Assembly (NCBI GenBank): GCA_913062555.1
Contig: CAJXVU010000016.1
Span: 1-64,000 of the forward strand
From: an uncultured Bacteroidota bacterium
GTDB lineage: Bacteria > Bacteroidota > Bacteroidia > Flavobacteriales > Flavobacteriaceae
Length of the DNA: 64,000 nt
Reading direction: 5' to 3'
This document shows, piece by piece, positions 1 through 7,962 of this stretch (position 1 is the first letter of the stretch; every line of letters begins with the position of its first letter). Below the pieces are notes generated by a model, which was not told where the DNA came from, did not search any database, and worked only from the letters and a program-made list of their open reading frames with translations. A program made the position numbers and the translations under genes.

Positions 1-1986
1 GGTGAAGTATTAACGATGCGTTTAGTGGATCGTGTATTACGTCCATTATTCCCAAAAGATTATACTGCAGAAACTCAAGTCATGATTCAATTAATGTCTC
101 ATGATGAAAACGTTATGCCAGAAGCTATGGCGGGTTTAGCAGCATCAGCAGCTATTCAATTATCAGATTTACCATTTGAATGTCCAATTTCAGAAGCACG
201 TGTTGGACGTGTTAATGGTGAGTTTGTCATCAACCCTACTAGAGCACAATTAGCAGAGTCTGACATCGAAATGATGATTGGAGCATCTGCCGATTCTGTA
301 ATGATGGTTGAAGGTGAAATGGATGAAATTTCTGAAGAAGAAATGACTGAAGCAATTAAATTTGCACACGAAGCAATTAAGGTACAATGTGCTGCGCAAG
401 TAAGATTAGCTGAAGCTTTCGGTAAAAAAGAAGTACGTGAGTACGATGGTGAAAGAGAAGATGAAGATTTAGCAAAGAAAGTTTATGATATGGCATACGA
501 TAAAGTATATGCTGTAGCAAAAGCGGGTTCTTCAAAACATGAAAGAAGCACTGCCTTTTCTGAAATAAAAGAAGAAATAAAAGCAACATTTTCTGAAGAA
601 GAGTTAGAAGATTTTGGCGATTTAGTATCTAAATATTATAGAAAAGCTGAAAAAGAAGCTATTCGTGACTTAACACTAAACGAAGGATTACGTTTAGATG
701 GTCGTAAGACAGATGAAATTAGACCAATTTGGTGTGAGATTGATTACTTACCATCAACTCATGGGTCGTCTATATTTACACGTGGAGAAACTCAAGCATT
801 AGCAACAGTTACTTTGGGAACGTCTAGAGATGCAAACAAAATAGATATGCCATCTCACGAAGGTGAAGAAAATTTCTACTTACATTATAACTTCCCTCCT
901 TTTTGTACGGGTGAAGCAAGACCGTTAAGAGGAACATCTCGTAGAGAAGTTGGTCACGGAAACTTAGCACAACGTGCATTAAAAGGAATGGTTCCAGAAG
1001 ATTGTCCGTACACTGTACGTGTTGTCTCTGAAGTATTAGAATCTAACGGTTCGTCTTCTATGGCAACGGTTTGTGCTGGTACAATGGCACTAATGGATGC
1101 TGGTGTGCAAATGAAAAGACCAGTTTCGGGTATTGCAATGGGATTAATTTCTGATGCTGAATCTGGAAAATATGCTGTATTATCTGATATTTTAGGTGAT
1201 GAAGATCATCTTGGAGATATGGATTTTAAAGTAACAGGTACTTCAGAAGGTATTACTGCTTGCCAAATGGATATTAAAGTAAAAGGATTAAGCTACGAGA
1301 TTTTAGTGAATGCACTAAATCAGGCACGTGAAGGTCGTTTACACATCTTAGGTAAATTAACAGATACTATTGCTGTTCCAGCTGCAGATGTTAAGCCACA
1401 CTCTCCAAAAATGGTTACTAGAAGAATTCCTAACGAATTTATTGGTGCATTAATTGGTCCTGGAGGGAAAGTAATTCAGGAGATGCAAAAAGAGACTGAG
1501 ACTACTATCGTTATTAACGAAGATCCAGTAACTGAAGAAGGTATCGTAGAAATTTTAGGTGTTGGACAAGAAGGTATTGATGCTGTTATGGCAAAAATTG
1601 ATTCTATATTATTTAAACCTGAAAAAGGAAGTGTATACGAAGTAAAAGTGATTAAAATGCTTGACTTTGGTGCTGTTGTAGAATATCTTGACGCACCAGG
1701 AAATGAAGTATTATTACACGTAAGTGAACTCGCTTGGGAACGTACTGAAAATGTAAGTGACGTTGTTAATATGGGAGACGTATTTGATGTGAAGTATTTT
1801 GGATTAGATCCAAGAACTCGCAAAGAAAAAGTTTCTCGTAAGGCTATTTTACCAAAACCAGAAGGATTTGTTGAAAGACCTCCAAGAGATAACAACAGAG
1901 GACGTGATAATCGTGGTAGAGATAATCGAGGACGTGATAATCGTCGTGACGATAGAAAACCTAGAGAAGCTAAGAAAGAAGATTAA
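1..1986 (+). CDS. pnp: Polyribonucleotide nucleotidyltransferase (PNPase), 5'-truncated by window edge
   Basis: This is the 3'-5' phosphorolytic exoribonuclease of RNA turnover. The frame is open from base 1; the first in-window ATG (base 16) is internal, because the residues around it ([11 protein letters not shown]) belong to the first RNase PH core. About 90 N-terminal residues are therefore missing. In order one sees the end of RNase PH core 1, the helical domain, RNase PH core 2 with its catalytic aspartate region ([11 protein letters not shown]), a KH domain (bases ~1405-1580, IGPGGK) and an S1 domain (~1630-1830). The C-terminus is an Arg/Gly/Asp/Asn-rich basic tail with a repeated GRDNR unit. 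rpoD and rpe follow on the same strand. The identification is secure. Confidence 0.98.
   Translation, partial: GEVLTMRLVDRVLRPLFPKDYTAETQVMIQLMSHDENVMPEAMAGLAASAAIQLSDLPFECPISEARVGRVNGEFVINPTRAQLAESDIEMMIGASADSVMMVEGEMDEISEEEMTEAIKFAHEAIKVQCAAQVRLAEAFGKKEVREYDGEREDEDLAKKVYDMAYDKVYAVAKAGSSKHERSTAFSEIKEEIKATFSEEELEDFGDLVSKYYRKAEKEAIRDLTLNEGLRLDGRKTDEIRPIWCEIDYLPSTHGSSIFTRGETQALATVTLGTSRDANKIDMPSHEGEENFYLHYNFPPFCTGEARPLRGTSRREVGHGNLAQRALKGMVPEDCPYTVRVVSEVLESNGSSSMATVCAGTMALMDAGVQMKRPVSGIAMGLISDAESGKYAVLSDILGDEDHLGDMDFKVTGTSEGITACQMDIKVKGLSYEILVNALNQAREGRLHILGKLTDTIAVPAADVKPHSPKMVTRRIPNEFIGALIGPGGKVIQEMQKETETTIVINEDPVTEEGIVEILGVGQEGIDAVMAKIDSILFKPEKGSVYEVKVIKMLDFGAVVEYLDAPGNEVLLHVSELAWERTENVSDVVNMGDVFDVKYFGLDPRTRKEKVSRKAILPKPEGFVERPPRDNNRGRDNRGRDNRGRDNRRDDRKPREAKKED
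1900..1944 (+). repeat. Three 15-bp tandem repeats coding GRDNR in the PNPase tail
   Basis: Three consecutive 15-bp units (1900-1914, 1915-1929, 1930-1944) each encode Gly-Arg-Asp-Asn-Arg. The first and third are identical at the DNA level and the second differs by synonymous changes. They extend the basic, probably disordered tail after the S1 domain. Copy number could vary between strains by slippage or unequal recombination. Confidence 0.9.
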
Positions 1987-2010
1987 GCCCTTCTGTCTAC
2001 TATATTAGTA

Positions 2011-2046
2011 AACCTCTCAAATTAATTTTTGAGAGGTTTTTGTTTT
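2011..2046 (+). terminator. Rho-independent terminator after pnp
   Basis: An 11-bp perfect stem (2011-2021 with 2028-2038) with a 6-nt loop is followed by a T-rich run. It begins 24 nt after the pnp stop codon. Confidence 0.9.
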
Positions 2047-2220
2047 TATTTGAAAATTAATAGTCTACATAAAGCCCTATATTATTAGAAAAACAACTTT
2101 TAAATTATTAACATAGGTTTATAAATATCACTAATATTATAATTATTTTTACCTTTTTGTAACATTTTGTACGTATAATACGTATAACTATATGATAAGA
2201 ATAATAATCCCAATAAATAT

Positions 2221-2225
2221 AGGAG
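2221..2225 (+). promoter_or_regulatory. Shine-Dalgarno-like AGGAG before rpoD
   Basis: AGGAG lies 8 nt before the rpoD ATG. Most genes in the window have only A-rich leaders, as expected for Bacteroidota, whose ribosomes occlude the anti-SD. This core is therefore unusual, and it supports the ATG at 2234 as the true start. Confidence 0.6.
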
Positions 2226-2233
2226 ACATTTAA

Positions 2234-3097
2234 ATGAGACAACTAAAAATTACCAAGCAGGTTACGAATAGAGAAACAGCATCCTTAGATAAATATCTAC
2301 AGGAAATAGGCAAGGTTGATCTAATCACTGCTGATGAAGAAGTAGAATTGGCACAACGTATTAAAGCAGGAGATCAACTTGCTTTAGAAAAATTAACAAA
2401 AGCCAATTTACGTTTCGTTGTTTCGGTTGCTAAACAATATCAAAATCAAGGATTAACACTTCCCGATTTGATTAATGAAGGTAATTTAGGATTAATTAAA
2501 GCAGCTCAACGTTTTGATGAAACTCGTGGTTTTAAATTTATCTCTTATGCTGTTTGGTGGATTCGTCAATCGATATTACAAGCATTAGCTGAACAATCTC
2601 GTATTGTACGATTACCATTAAATAAAATTGGATCAATAAATAAAATTAATAAGACTTATGCTTTCCTTGAGCAATCTCATGAGCGCCCACCAAGTGCTGA
2701 AGAAATTGCAAAAGAGTTAGACATGACTATCAATGACGTAAAAGAATCGATGAAAAATTCTGGACGTCACGTCTCAATGGATGCACCTTTAGTTGAAGGT
2801 GAAGATTCAAACCTTTACGATGTATTACGTAGTGGTGAATCTCCAAATCCTGATCGCGACTTATTACATGAGTCCTTGCGAACTGAGATTGAACGTGCTC
2901 TAGAAACTTTAACGCCTCGTGAGGCAGATGTTATTCGTTTATATTTTGGTTTAGGAAATCAACATCCAATGACTTTGGAAGAAATTGGAGAAACTTTCGA
3001 CTTAACTAGAGAACGTGTGCGTCAAATCAAAGAAAAGGCCATACGTCGATTAAAACATACCTCTCGTAGTAAAATATTAAAAACATATTTAGGTTAG
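2234..3097 (+). CDS. rpoD: Primary RNA polymerase sigma factor RpoD (short Bacteroidota form)
   Basis: The 287-residue protein is the housekeeping sigma-70 factor. It lacks the long acidic region 1.1 and non-conserved region of proteobacterial RpoD, which is usual in Bacteroidota. Region 1.2 ([13 protein letters not shown]) comes first, then region 2 with the [20 protein letters not shown] core and recognition helix. Region 3 follows, and region 4 ends the protein with the helix-turn-helix [18 protein letters not shown]. The -7 elements TAnnTTTG in this window are the type this sigma recognises. It lies 247 bp after pnp behind a terminator. I found no convincing promoter in that gap. Confidence 0.98.
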   Translation: MRQLKITKQVTNRETASLDKYLQEIGKVDLITADEEVELAQRIKAGDQLALEKLTKANLRFVVSVAKQYQNQGLTLPDLINEGNLGLIKAAQRFDETRGFKFISYAVWWIRQSILQALAEQSRIVRLPLNKIGSINKINKTYAFLEQSHERPPSAEEIAKELDMTINDVKESMKNSGRHVSMDAPLVEGEDSNLYDVLRSGESPNPDRDLLHESLRTEIERALETLTPREADVIRLYFGLGNQHPMTLEEIGETFDLTRERVRQIKEKAIRRLKHTSRSKILKTYLG

Positions 3098-3128
3098 TAT
3101 ATTTTTTACGACCTTAATAACCGCAACA

Positions 3129-3152
3129 AACAGTTACATAACTGTTCGTTTT
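3129..3152 (+). terminator. Possible first terminator after rpoD
   Basis: AACAGTTA (3129-3136) pairs with TAACTGTT (3139-3146) and is followed by CGTTTTTT. The loop is tight, so the effective stem is about 7 bp. A stronger hairpin follows at 3166, so the two may act in tandem. Confidence 0.5.
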
Positions 3153-3165
3153 TTGATTGATGAAA

Positions 3166-3200
3166 GAACCCTCGGCTGATTACCGGGGGTTCATTTTTTT
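3166..3200 (+). terminator. Rho-independent terminator after rpoD
   Basis: A GC-rich 10-bp stem with one wobble pair (3166-3175 with 3183-3192) has a 7-nt loop and is followed by CA and a run of seven T. Confidence 0.9.
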
Positions 3201-3283
3201 TATTGCGTTCTAAATCATCTTTTAAAAGATTGAGGATGCTTTATTTATGAAATCAAAAAAACAGAAAAGGATAGACTTTTATC

Positions 3284-3291
3284 TATATTTG
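3284..3291 (+). promoter_or_regulatory. rpe promoter, -7 element TATATTTG
   Basis: TATATTTG matches the Bacteroidetes -7 consensus TAnnTTTG exactly and lies 24 nt before the rpe ATG at 3316. No TTG is seen at the expected -33 spacing. Its position rules out upstream in-frame ATG codons as the rpe start. Confidence 0.65.
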
Positions 3292-3315
3292 CAAAAACTT
3301 TACAACACAATAACA

Positions 3316-3978
3316 ATGAGTGAAAAACTTATAGCACCTTCAATTTTAGCTGCAGATTTTGCAAACCTTCAACGTGATATTGAAATGGTAAATAAAAGTG
3401 AGGCCGATTGGTTTCATATTGATATTATGGATGGCGTTTTTGTACCAAATATTTCATTTGGTATGCCGGTTTTAAAAGCCATAAGTAAACATGCCAATAA
3501 AACGATAGATGTGCATTTGATGATTGTTGATCCCGATCGTTATATTAAAACATTTGCCGAATTAGGCTCTAATATCCTTACGGTTCATTACGAAGCTTGT
3601 ACGCATTTACACCGAACGCTTCAAGCCATTAAAGCAGAAGGTATGAAGGCAGGTGTAGCCCTTAATCCACACACGAATATTAACTTATTAGAAGATGTCA
3701 TTAACGATATCGATCTAGTGTGTTTAATGAGTGTTAATCCTGGATTTGGTGGTCAAAGTTTTATCGAAAACACTTATGATAAAGTGACTCAGTTAAAAGC
3801 ACTAATAAATAAAAAAGGCGCTTCTACTCTAATTGAAATTGATGGTGGCGTAACTAATAAAAATGCAAAAGCCCTTGTTAATGCGGGTGCTGATGTATTG
3901 GTTGCCGGAAGTTATGTTTTTAGAAGCCAAACACCAGTTGAGACCATAAAAGATTTAAGAGCGCTCGCAAATTCTTAA
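3316..3978 (+). CDS. rpe: Ribulose-phosphate 3-epimerase
   Basis: The enzyme interconverts ribulose 5-phosphate and xylulose 5-phosphate in the pentose phosphate pathway. The 220-residue TIM barrel shows SILAADFANL near the N-terminus, the metal-binding strand HIDIMDGVFVPN, the MSVNPGFGGQ loop and the phosphate-binding IDGGV. The frame stays open upstream to 3247, but a -7 element overlaps that extension and the family normally begins at this Met. Position after rpoD is typical of flavobacteria. Confidence 0.97.
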   Translation: MSEKLIAPSILAADFANLQRDIEMVNKSEADWFHIDIMDGVFVPNISFGMPVLKAISKHANKTIDVHLMIVDPDRYIKTFAELGSNILTVHYEACTHLHRTLQAIKAEGMKAGVALNPHTNINLLEDVINDIDLVCLMSVNPGFGGQSFIENTYDKVTQLKALINKKGASTLIEIDGGVTNKNAKALVNAGADVLVAGSYVFRSQTPVETIKDLRALANS

Positions 3979-3993
3979 CATATTTTAGTACAA

Positions 3994-4017
3994 AATAATA
4001 ATAATAATAATAATAAT
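3994..4017 (+). repeat. (AAT)8 microsatellite
   Basis: Eight perfect AAT triplets lie between the rpe stop codon and the convergent terminator. The tract is non-coding and could vary in length by slippage. Confidence 0.9.
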
Positions 4018-4047
4018 AAACCCCGAGCTCATCTTGGGGTTTCATTT
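4018..4047. terminator. Bidirectional terminator between rpe and the CBS gene
   Basis: A 10-bp stem with one wobble pair (4018-4027 with 4033-4042) and a 5-nt loop separates convergent genes. T-rich sequence follows on the plus strand. On the minus strand the stem is followed by the T-rich complement of the AAT repeat. Confidence 0.8.
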
Positions 4048-4051
4048 TAAA

Positions 4052-4492
4052 TTATAAGCGTTCCAATAAGAAATTTATTAAATCGGTTGTCGTCACTATA
4101 CCAACCAAATTTTCTTCTTTAACTACTGGAATTGCATGAAATTCTTTTTTTGATAAAATTTCTGCTACCTCCTTAATTGTGGCGCTAGACGATACACTAA
4201 CTAAATTTTTCGCCATGACCTGTTCTATAGTAAATAGATTATAAACGGTTGTATCTACAAAAGTATCACTATCATCAACAGCATCAGCAAAACTAATTCG
4301 AAGTAAATCCGAATAACTTAACATGCCTATAATGCTTTTTCCATCCACCACTGGAATATGTCTTATATTATTCGCTTTGAATAAGCGTTCAGCGGTTTCT
4401 AAACTATCTTGGTGATTTAAGGTAATAACTTCCTTTGACATTATCGCCGATACTAGTGTCTTCTGTCTCATAATTCTATGTATTAAATTCAC
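4052..4492 (-). CDS. Tandem CBS-domain protein
   Basis: The 146-residue cytoplasmic protein consists of two CBS domains forming one Bateman module. Domain 1 spans about residues 15-75 (IMSKEVITL, IRHIPVVD, GMLSYSDLLRIS). Domain 2 spans about 90-145 (VMAKNLVSVSSSATIKEVAEIL, FHAIPVV, GIVTTTDLI). CBS pairs typically bind adenine nucleotides, but no effector domain is attached and the ligand is unknown. A start at the internal Met of MRQKTLVSAIM (4471) is equally possible. It converges with rpe and is divergent from the TetR gene. Confidence 0.88.
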   Translation of the reverse strand: MNLIHRIMRQKTLVSAIMSKEVITLNHQDSLETAERLFKANNIRHIPVVDGKSIIGMLSYSDLLRISFADAVDDSDTFVDTTVYNLFTIEQVMAKNLVSVSSSATIKEVAEILSKKEFHAIPVVKEENLVGIVTTTDLINFLLERL

Positions 4493-4578
4493 ATTAAAAG
4501 TACCAATCTACACTGGTAATAATTATGATAAAAGTCAGCTCCAAAACATTTAATATGTTAAAATTACGTTAAATACAT

Positions 4579-4592
4579 ACAGACTTGTCTGT
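4579..4592 (+). promoter_or_regulatory. TetR operator 1 (ACAGACTTGTCTGT)
   Basis: A perfect 6+2+6 palindrome lies 29 bp before the TetR start. It contains the TTG that serves as the probable -33 element, so bound repressor would block the promoter. It recurs at 5225 (with a CT centre) and at 5998 (identical). Confidence 0.8.
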
Positions 4593-4617
4593 TTAAAGAA
4601 AAACAGTTCTATATTTG
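4585..4617 (+). promoter_or_regulatory. TetR gene promoter (TTG-N22-TATATTTG)
   Basis: The -7 element TATATTTG (4610-4617) is exact. A TTG at 4585-4587 lies 22 bp upstream, inside the operator; flavobacterial promoters accept 17-23 bp. The -7 element ends only 4 nt before the ATG, so the transcript would be leaderless or nearly so. Confidence 0.7.
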
Positions 4618-4621
4618 TACT

Positions 4622-5182
4622 ATGAAAAAATTGAATGTCAAAGAACGCATCATAGAAACAGCATCACGTTTGTTTTATTTTAATGGTTATAATCAAACAG
4701 GCATAAATCAAATAATAGCTGAAGCTGGTGTAGCAAAAGCGAGTATGTATCAGCATTTTAGATCTAAAGAAGATATTGCCGTTGCCTATTTAATTGGAAG
4801 ACATGCAATGTGGATGGGCAATCTGAAAGAATGTGTTACTGTTCAAAACACTTCAAAGGGAAAAGTCATTGGCTGCTTCGATTATATCATGAAATGGTTA
4901 ACAGAGGTTAACTTTAGAGGATGTGGATGGCAAAATATTATTACCGATTTACCCGATGATCACGACAAAATAAGAAACCAAGCTGTTTTACATAAAAACG
5001 ATGTGCGCAAATGGGTTCATGACCTATTAAAAAGTGAAGATCAATATACCGATACAGAAGCTGAAACATTAGGGGACGAAGTCCTTATTTTAATCGAAGG
5101 TGCCATAATACTATCTCAAATACAAAATAATGAATGGCCAATTCAAACAGCAAAACGAGCCTGTATTAAATTATTAGCTTAA
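4622..5182 (+). CDS. TetR/AcrR family transcriptional repressor
   Basis: The 186-residue protein has an N-terminal TetR helix-turn-helix (residues ~7-55, GINQIIAEAGVAKASMYQHFRSKEDIAVAY). A variable C-terminal ligand-binding domain follows, ending in a TetR_C-like helix set. A palindromic operator overlaps its own promoter and occurs again before the next operon, so it probably represses itself and the NTF2-like/hydrolase pair downstream. The inducer is not evident. TetR proteins of this kind often sense electrophiles or small hydrophobic compounds, which would fit the neighbouring hydrolase, but that is inference. Confidence 0.93.
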   Translation: MKKLNVKERIIETASRLFYFNGYNQTGINQIIAEAGVAKASMYQHFRSKEDIAVAYLIGRHAMWMGNLKECVTVQNTSKGKVIGCFDYIMKWLTEVNFRGCGWQNIITDLPDDHDKIRNQAVLHKNDVRKWVHDLLKSEDQYTDTEAETLGDEVLILIEGAIILSQIQNNEWPIQTAKRACIKLLA

Positions 5183-5224
5183 AAAAGAATTGAATAAAAG
5201 TCAAATAAATCACAAGCAATATAA

Positions 5225-5238
5225 ACAGACCTGTCTGT
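5225..5238 (+). promoter_or_regulatory. TetR operator 2 (ACAGACCTGTCTGT)
   Basis: The palindrome has the same 6-bp arms as the site at 4579. It lies 71 bp before the likely start of the DUF1348 gene at 5310, in the only gap upstream of that two-gene operon. A -7 element is not clear here. Confidence 0.8.
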
Positions 5239-5309
5239 ATGTGTTATCAGTCTAAAATATTATGATTAATAGCAACCAACGTAAAGACAAAATTAAATCT
5301 AAAAAACAA

Positions 5310-5717
5310 ATGAATAAAATAATCCCTCCTTTTACCGAGGAAACAGCCAGAGCAAAAGTACAGCTGGCTGAAGATGCCTGGAATAGCAAAGATCCAATAA
5401 AAGTATCTCTGGCCTATTCAAAACAATCACAATGGCGAAATCGAGATCAATTTTTTGAAGGTCGTGATGCCATTGCTGGTTTTTTAGCAAACAAATGGCA
5501 AAAAGAAGCCCATTATAAACTTAAAAAGTATTTATGGTCTTACACAGACAATAGAATATCAGTACGATTTGAATATGAATGGCTCGACGAAGCTAACGAA
5601 CAATGGTACAGAACCCATGGAAATGAACATTGGGAATTTGATCCAGAAGGCTTAATGCTTATAAGAGACATGAGCGCCAACGACGTTAAAATTAACTCAT
5701 CAGAACGTAAATTATAA
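5310..5717 (+). CDS. Nuclear transport factor 2 family protein (DUF1348 type)
   Basis: The small cytoplasmic protein (135 residues from this Met) has an NTF2-like cone fold. The start [24 protein letters not shown], then [14 protein letters not shown] and [18 protein letters not shown], are characteristic of DUF1348. Its function is unknown; the fold serves as a small-molecule binding or isomerase pocket in many families. The frame extends to an ATG at 5262, but family members begin near the Met at 5310. It follows a TetR operator and is 25 bp from the hydrolase gene, so the two probably form a TetR-controlled operon. Confidence 0.88.
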   Translation: MNKIIPPFTEETARAKVQLAEDAWNSKDPIKVSLAYSKQSQWRNRDQFFEGRDAIAGFLANKWQKEAHYKLKKYLWSYTDNRISVRFEYEWLDEANEQWYRTHGNEHWEFDPEGLMLIRDMSANDVKINSSERKL

Positions 5718-5742
5718 ACCAACACATAATAAATAAACACAA

Positions 5743-6726
5743 ATGAAAACACAAATGAAAACATCAGTATTACGTATTGCAATGATAGCAGTACTATCTT
5801 TAGGCTTATTTGCCTTTACAACATCAAAAGAAGACGTAGTAAGCACTACAGAAGTTAAAACAACTCCAACATTTCACAAAAGTGTAACTGTTAACGGTGT
5901 AAATATTTTTTACCGTGAAGCAGGAGACACGAGTAAACCAACCATACTATTGTTACATGGTTACCCAACCTCATCTCATATGTTTCGTAATTTAATAACA
6001 GACTTGTCTGTACGATATCATGTTTTAGCTCCTGACTATCCAGGATTTGGGAGTAGTGATCAACCAATGATCAAAGAATTTGACTATACGTTTGACAATA
6101 TGGCAAACATCGTAGAAGGATTCCTTAAAGAATTAAAAGTAGAAAAATACAGTATTTACCTTATGGATTATGGCGCACCAATCGGATTTAGAATTGCTGC
6201 AAAATACCCAGAACGTGTTGAATCTTTAATCATTCAAAACGGAAATGCTTATGAAGAAGGATTAAAAGATTTCTGGATTCCTATCAAAAAATACTGGAAT
6301 GATTACACTGTAGAAAATGGAAAACCATTAGAAGGATTTCATGCTCTAGACGGATTAAAATGGCAATATACACATGGCGTACAGGACGCCTCTAAAATTA
6401 GCCCTGACAACTGGAACATTGATTTACAGCATTTAACAAGAGCTGAAAATAACGAGATACAATTGGCTATGTTTTACGACTATAGAACCAATGTCCCGTT
6501 ATACCCAGAATGGCAACAATATTTTAGAGATCACCAACCTCCTACTCTAATTGTTTGGGGAAAGAACGATTATATTTTTCCAGCAGACGGTGCACATCCT
6601 TATAAAAAAGATTTGAAGAATTTAGAGTTCCATCTATTAGACACTGGACACTTCGCTTTGGAAGAAAAAGGAGATGAAATAGCAAACTACATTTTAAATT
6701 TCTTAAAAAAGAATAACATCAAATAA
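5743..6726 (+). CDS. Exported alpha/beta hydrolase of the haloalkane dehalogenase/epoxide hydrolase type
   Basis: The 327-residue protein has an N-terminal signal peptide (hydrophobic core about residues 10-27) and an alpha/beta-hydrolase fold. HGYP (72-75) supplies the oxyanion region. The nucleophile position is an aspartate, Asp142, in LMDYGAPIG. This is typical of haloalkane dehalogenases, epoxide hydrolases and fluoroacetate dehalogenases rather than esterases. Asp276 (GKNDYIFP) and His303 (DTGHFALEE) complete a plausible triad. The substrate is unknown. An exact copy of the TetR operator lies inside the gene at codons 86-90. A second ATG at 5755 could also start the protein. Confidence 0.9.
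   Translation: MKTQMKTSVLRIAMIAVLSLGLFAFTTSKEDVVSTTEVKTTPTFHKSVTVNGVNIFYREAGDTSKPTILLLHGYPTSSHMFRNLITDLSVRYHVLAPDYPGFGSSDQPMIKEFDYTFDNMANIVEGFLKELKVEKYSIYLMDYGAPIGFRIAAKYPERVESLIIQNGNAYEEGLKDFWIPIKKYWNDYTVENGKPLEGFHALDGLKWQYTHGVQDASKISPDNWNIDLQHLTRAENNEIQLAMFYDYRTNVPLYPEWQQYFRDHQPPTLIVWGKNDYIFPADGAHPYKKDLKNLEFHLLDTGHFALEEKGDEIANYILNFLKKNNIK
5998..6011 (+). promoter_or_regulatory. Intragenic copy of the TetR operator (ACAGACTTGTCTGT)
   Basis: This 14-mer is identical, including the TT spacer, to operator 1 at 4579. It lies in the hydrolase CDS and encodes TDLSV. It could be a roadblock or looping site, or a coincidence imposed by coding constraint. Confidence 0.5.
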
Positions 6727-6739
6727 TGAATAGCAATTG

Positions 6740-6797
6740 ATAGTTAGGCAGATAGAAAAAGATGATGCCGTCTGTTTGCCTAACTATTAAAAAAATC
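6740..6797 (+). terminator. Hairpin/terminator after the hydrolase gene
   Basis: An 11-bp perfect stem (6740-6750 with 6777-6787) encloses a 26-nt loop and lies 13 nt after the stop codon. The right arm is followed by A-rich rather than T-rich plus-strand sequence. It may therefore be an RNA-stabilising hairpin, or terminate weakly. Confidence 0.5.
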
Positions 6798-6807
6798 TCT
6801 GGTACAA

Positions 6808-6873
6808 GGGAAATATTGCCAACACGCAGGGAAGCATAACCTAACAGTAAGCATTGTAATAGAAGCATCTTTG
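6808..6873 (+). promoter_or_regulatory. Copy A of the GGGAA/GGGAA activator element and its promoter
   Basis: The upstream half-site GGGAAATATTGCCAAC starts at 6808. The downstream half-site GGGAAGCATAACCTA starts at 6829, 21 bp later. TTTG of a -7 element (CATCTTTG, 6866-6873) starts 41 bp after the second GGG, followed by TTCTATC. The same geometry recurs at 13176, 15126 and 15850. No -33 TTG is present, and the downstream half-site covers that position, as expected of a class II activator-dependent promoter. Confidence 0.8.
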
Positions 6874-6909
6874 TTCTATCAAATATAACAATCGAAAAAT
6901 CGAATACGT

Positions 6910-7032
6910 ATGACATCAGCAACAACACAACAAAACACAGTCTTTCATTTTAGAAAGCTAGAAATAGCAAATGCTAGCAAACGAATTAGAATCAATTTTA
7001 AAAAACAACACACAACAACACTTATTAACTAA
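6910..7032 (+). CDS. Possible 40-residue leader ORF or gene remnant downstream of promoter A
   Basis: An ATG at 6910 opens a 40-codon frame beginning MTSATTQQNTVFHF and ending TTTLIN, 20 bp before the next gene. It starts 36 nt after the -7 element of copy A. The other three copies of the element sit 24-40 nt before their genes, so this would be the natural first cistron of promoter A. I recognise no family, and the composition (Thr, Gln, Asn, Lys rich) is not strongly protein-like. It may be a short regulatory leader or the scar of a deleted gene. Confidence 0.35.
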   Translation: MTSATTQQNTVFHFRKLEIANASKRIRINFKKQHTTTLIN

Positions 7033-7052
7033 ATATTTAAAACTTAGAAATT

Positions 7053-7487
7053 ATGAAATCAATAAATTGGAAAAACGCGATCATAGCAGGAATATTAGGA
7101 ACAATACTTTTTGACCTTGCAGGATTATTATTAACAGGAAACTGGTGGGACATTCCAGGATTATTAGGGGCAAAAACAGGGTTAGGGTTAACCTATGGTG
7201 TTATAGGCCATTATTCAAACGGTGTTTTATTATCAATATTATTCGCCGGTATTGCACCGTCATTATGGGGGCCAAAATGGTTTAGACCACTATTATTTGT
7301 AATTGGTGAAACCATCGCTTTAGTATGGTTGTTTATGCTACCACTATTAGGTGCAGGCGTTGCAGGTATAGACATGGATCCTATGATGCCAGTTATTACA
7401 TTATTACGTCATCTTTCATATGCTATCCCGTTAATTTTCTTGATTAACTATGATATCATTCCTAACGTAAAATCGGTTAAAAACTAA
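7053..7487 (+). CDS. Small polytopic membrane protein of unknown function
   Basis: The 144-residue protein has four hydrophobic segments: about residues 8-28, 50-72, 82-105 and 113-136. They alternate with short loops such as GNWWDIPGLLGAKTG and GIDMDPMM. I do not recognise a named family. It is the first substantial gene after promoter A, with the deaminase gene starting 19 bp after it. It is therefore probably in the same transcript and may belong to the putative AraC regulon. Confidence 0.75.
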   Translation: MKSINWKNAIIAGILGTILFDLAGLLLTGNWWDIPGLLGAKTGLGLTYGVIGHYSNGVLLSILFAGIAPSLWGPKWFRPLLFVIGETIALVWLFMLPLLGAGVAGIDMDPMMPVITLLRHLSYAIPLIFLINYDIIPNVKSVKN

Positions 7488-7506
7488 ATTAATAGCAATT
7501 ACAAAC

Positions 7507-7962
7507 ATGAGAACACATATACATTACATGAAAAAGTGTATAGAGTTAGGAAAAGAAGCAATGCGTAATGGCAATCCTCCTGTTGGATCAATACTCGTAA
7601 AAGAGGATACCATAATTGGTATTGGTAGAGAAGCTGGCAAATCGTCAAACGATGTGACTAAACATGCCGAGATAGAAGCCATTAGAGATGCTATTGCAAA
7701 TAAACAGGCTTTGAACGACACCATACTTTATACCACTCATGAACCTTGTATTATGTGTTCTTATGTTATTAGACACCATCATCTTAAAACCATAGTCTTC
7801 GGTGCAAAATCCAATTATGTTGGTGGGACCAGTTCGGCATTTAAAATATTAGAAACTGAAAATGTACCTAGTTGGACCAATACACCAAAAATAATAAAAG
7901 GGGTTTTAGAAGACGAATGTTATACCCTTTCAAAAACCTACCAATCCATACAAAAAAAATGA
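7507..7962 (+). CDS. Nucleoside/nucleobase deaminase family protein (CDA fold)
   Basis: The 151-residue protein has the zinc-dependent cytidine deaminase fold. His53-Ala-Glu55 supplies one ligand and the proton shuttle, and Pro80-Cys81-Ile-Met-Cys84 supplies the other zinc ligands. GNPPVGSILV near the N-terminus is the usual substrate-pocket strand. The closest named groups are tRNA adenosine deaminase-like and guanine/cytosine deaminase-like proteins. The C-terminal sequence does not look like TadA, so a free nucleobase or a related amino-heterocycle is more likely than tRNA. Its stop overlaps the PPOX start (ATGA), implying translational coupling. Confidence 0.87.
   Translation: MRTHIHYMKKCIELGKEAMRNGNPPVGSILVKEDTIIGIGREAGKSSNDVTKHAEIEAIRDAIANKQALNDTILYTTHEPCIMCSYVIRHHHLKTIVFGAKSNYVGGTSSAFKILETENVPSWTNTPKIIKGVLEDECYTLSKTYQSIQKK

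Noticed and set aside
3247-3315. Upstream start for rpe
   Set aside because: An exact -7 promoter element lies within this stretch and the family begins at 3316.
6971-7110. Alternative frame MLANELESILKNNTQQ overlapping the membrane protein gene
   Set aside because: It runs into the membrane protein gene in another frame and ends there, and no homologue is recognisable.
7872-7958. N-terminal extension of the PPOX protein inside the deaminase gene
   Set aside because: The extension is basic and not protein-like for the family, and the ATG at 7959 forms the usual ATGA overlap with the deaminase stop.
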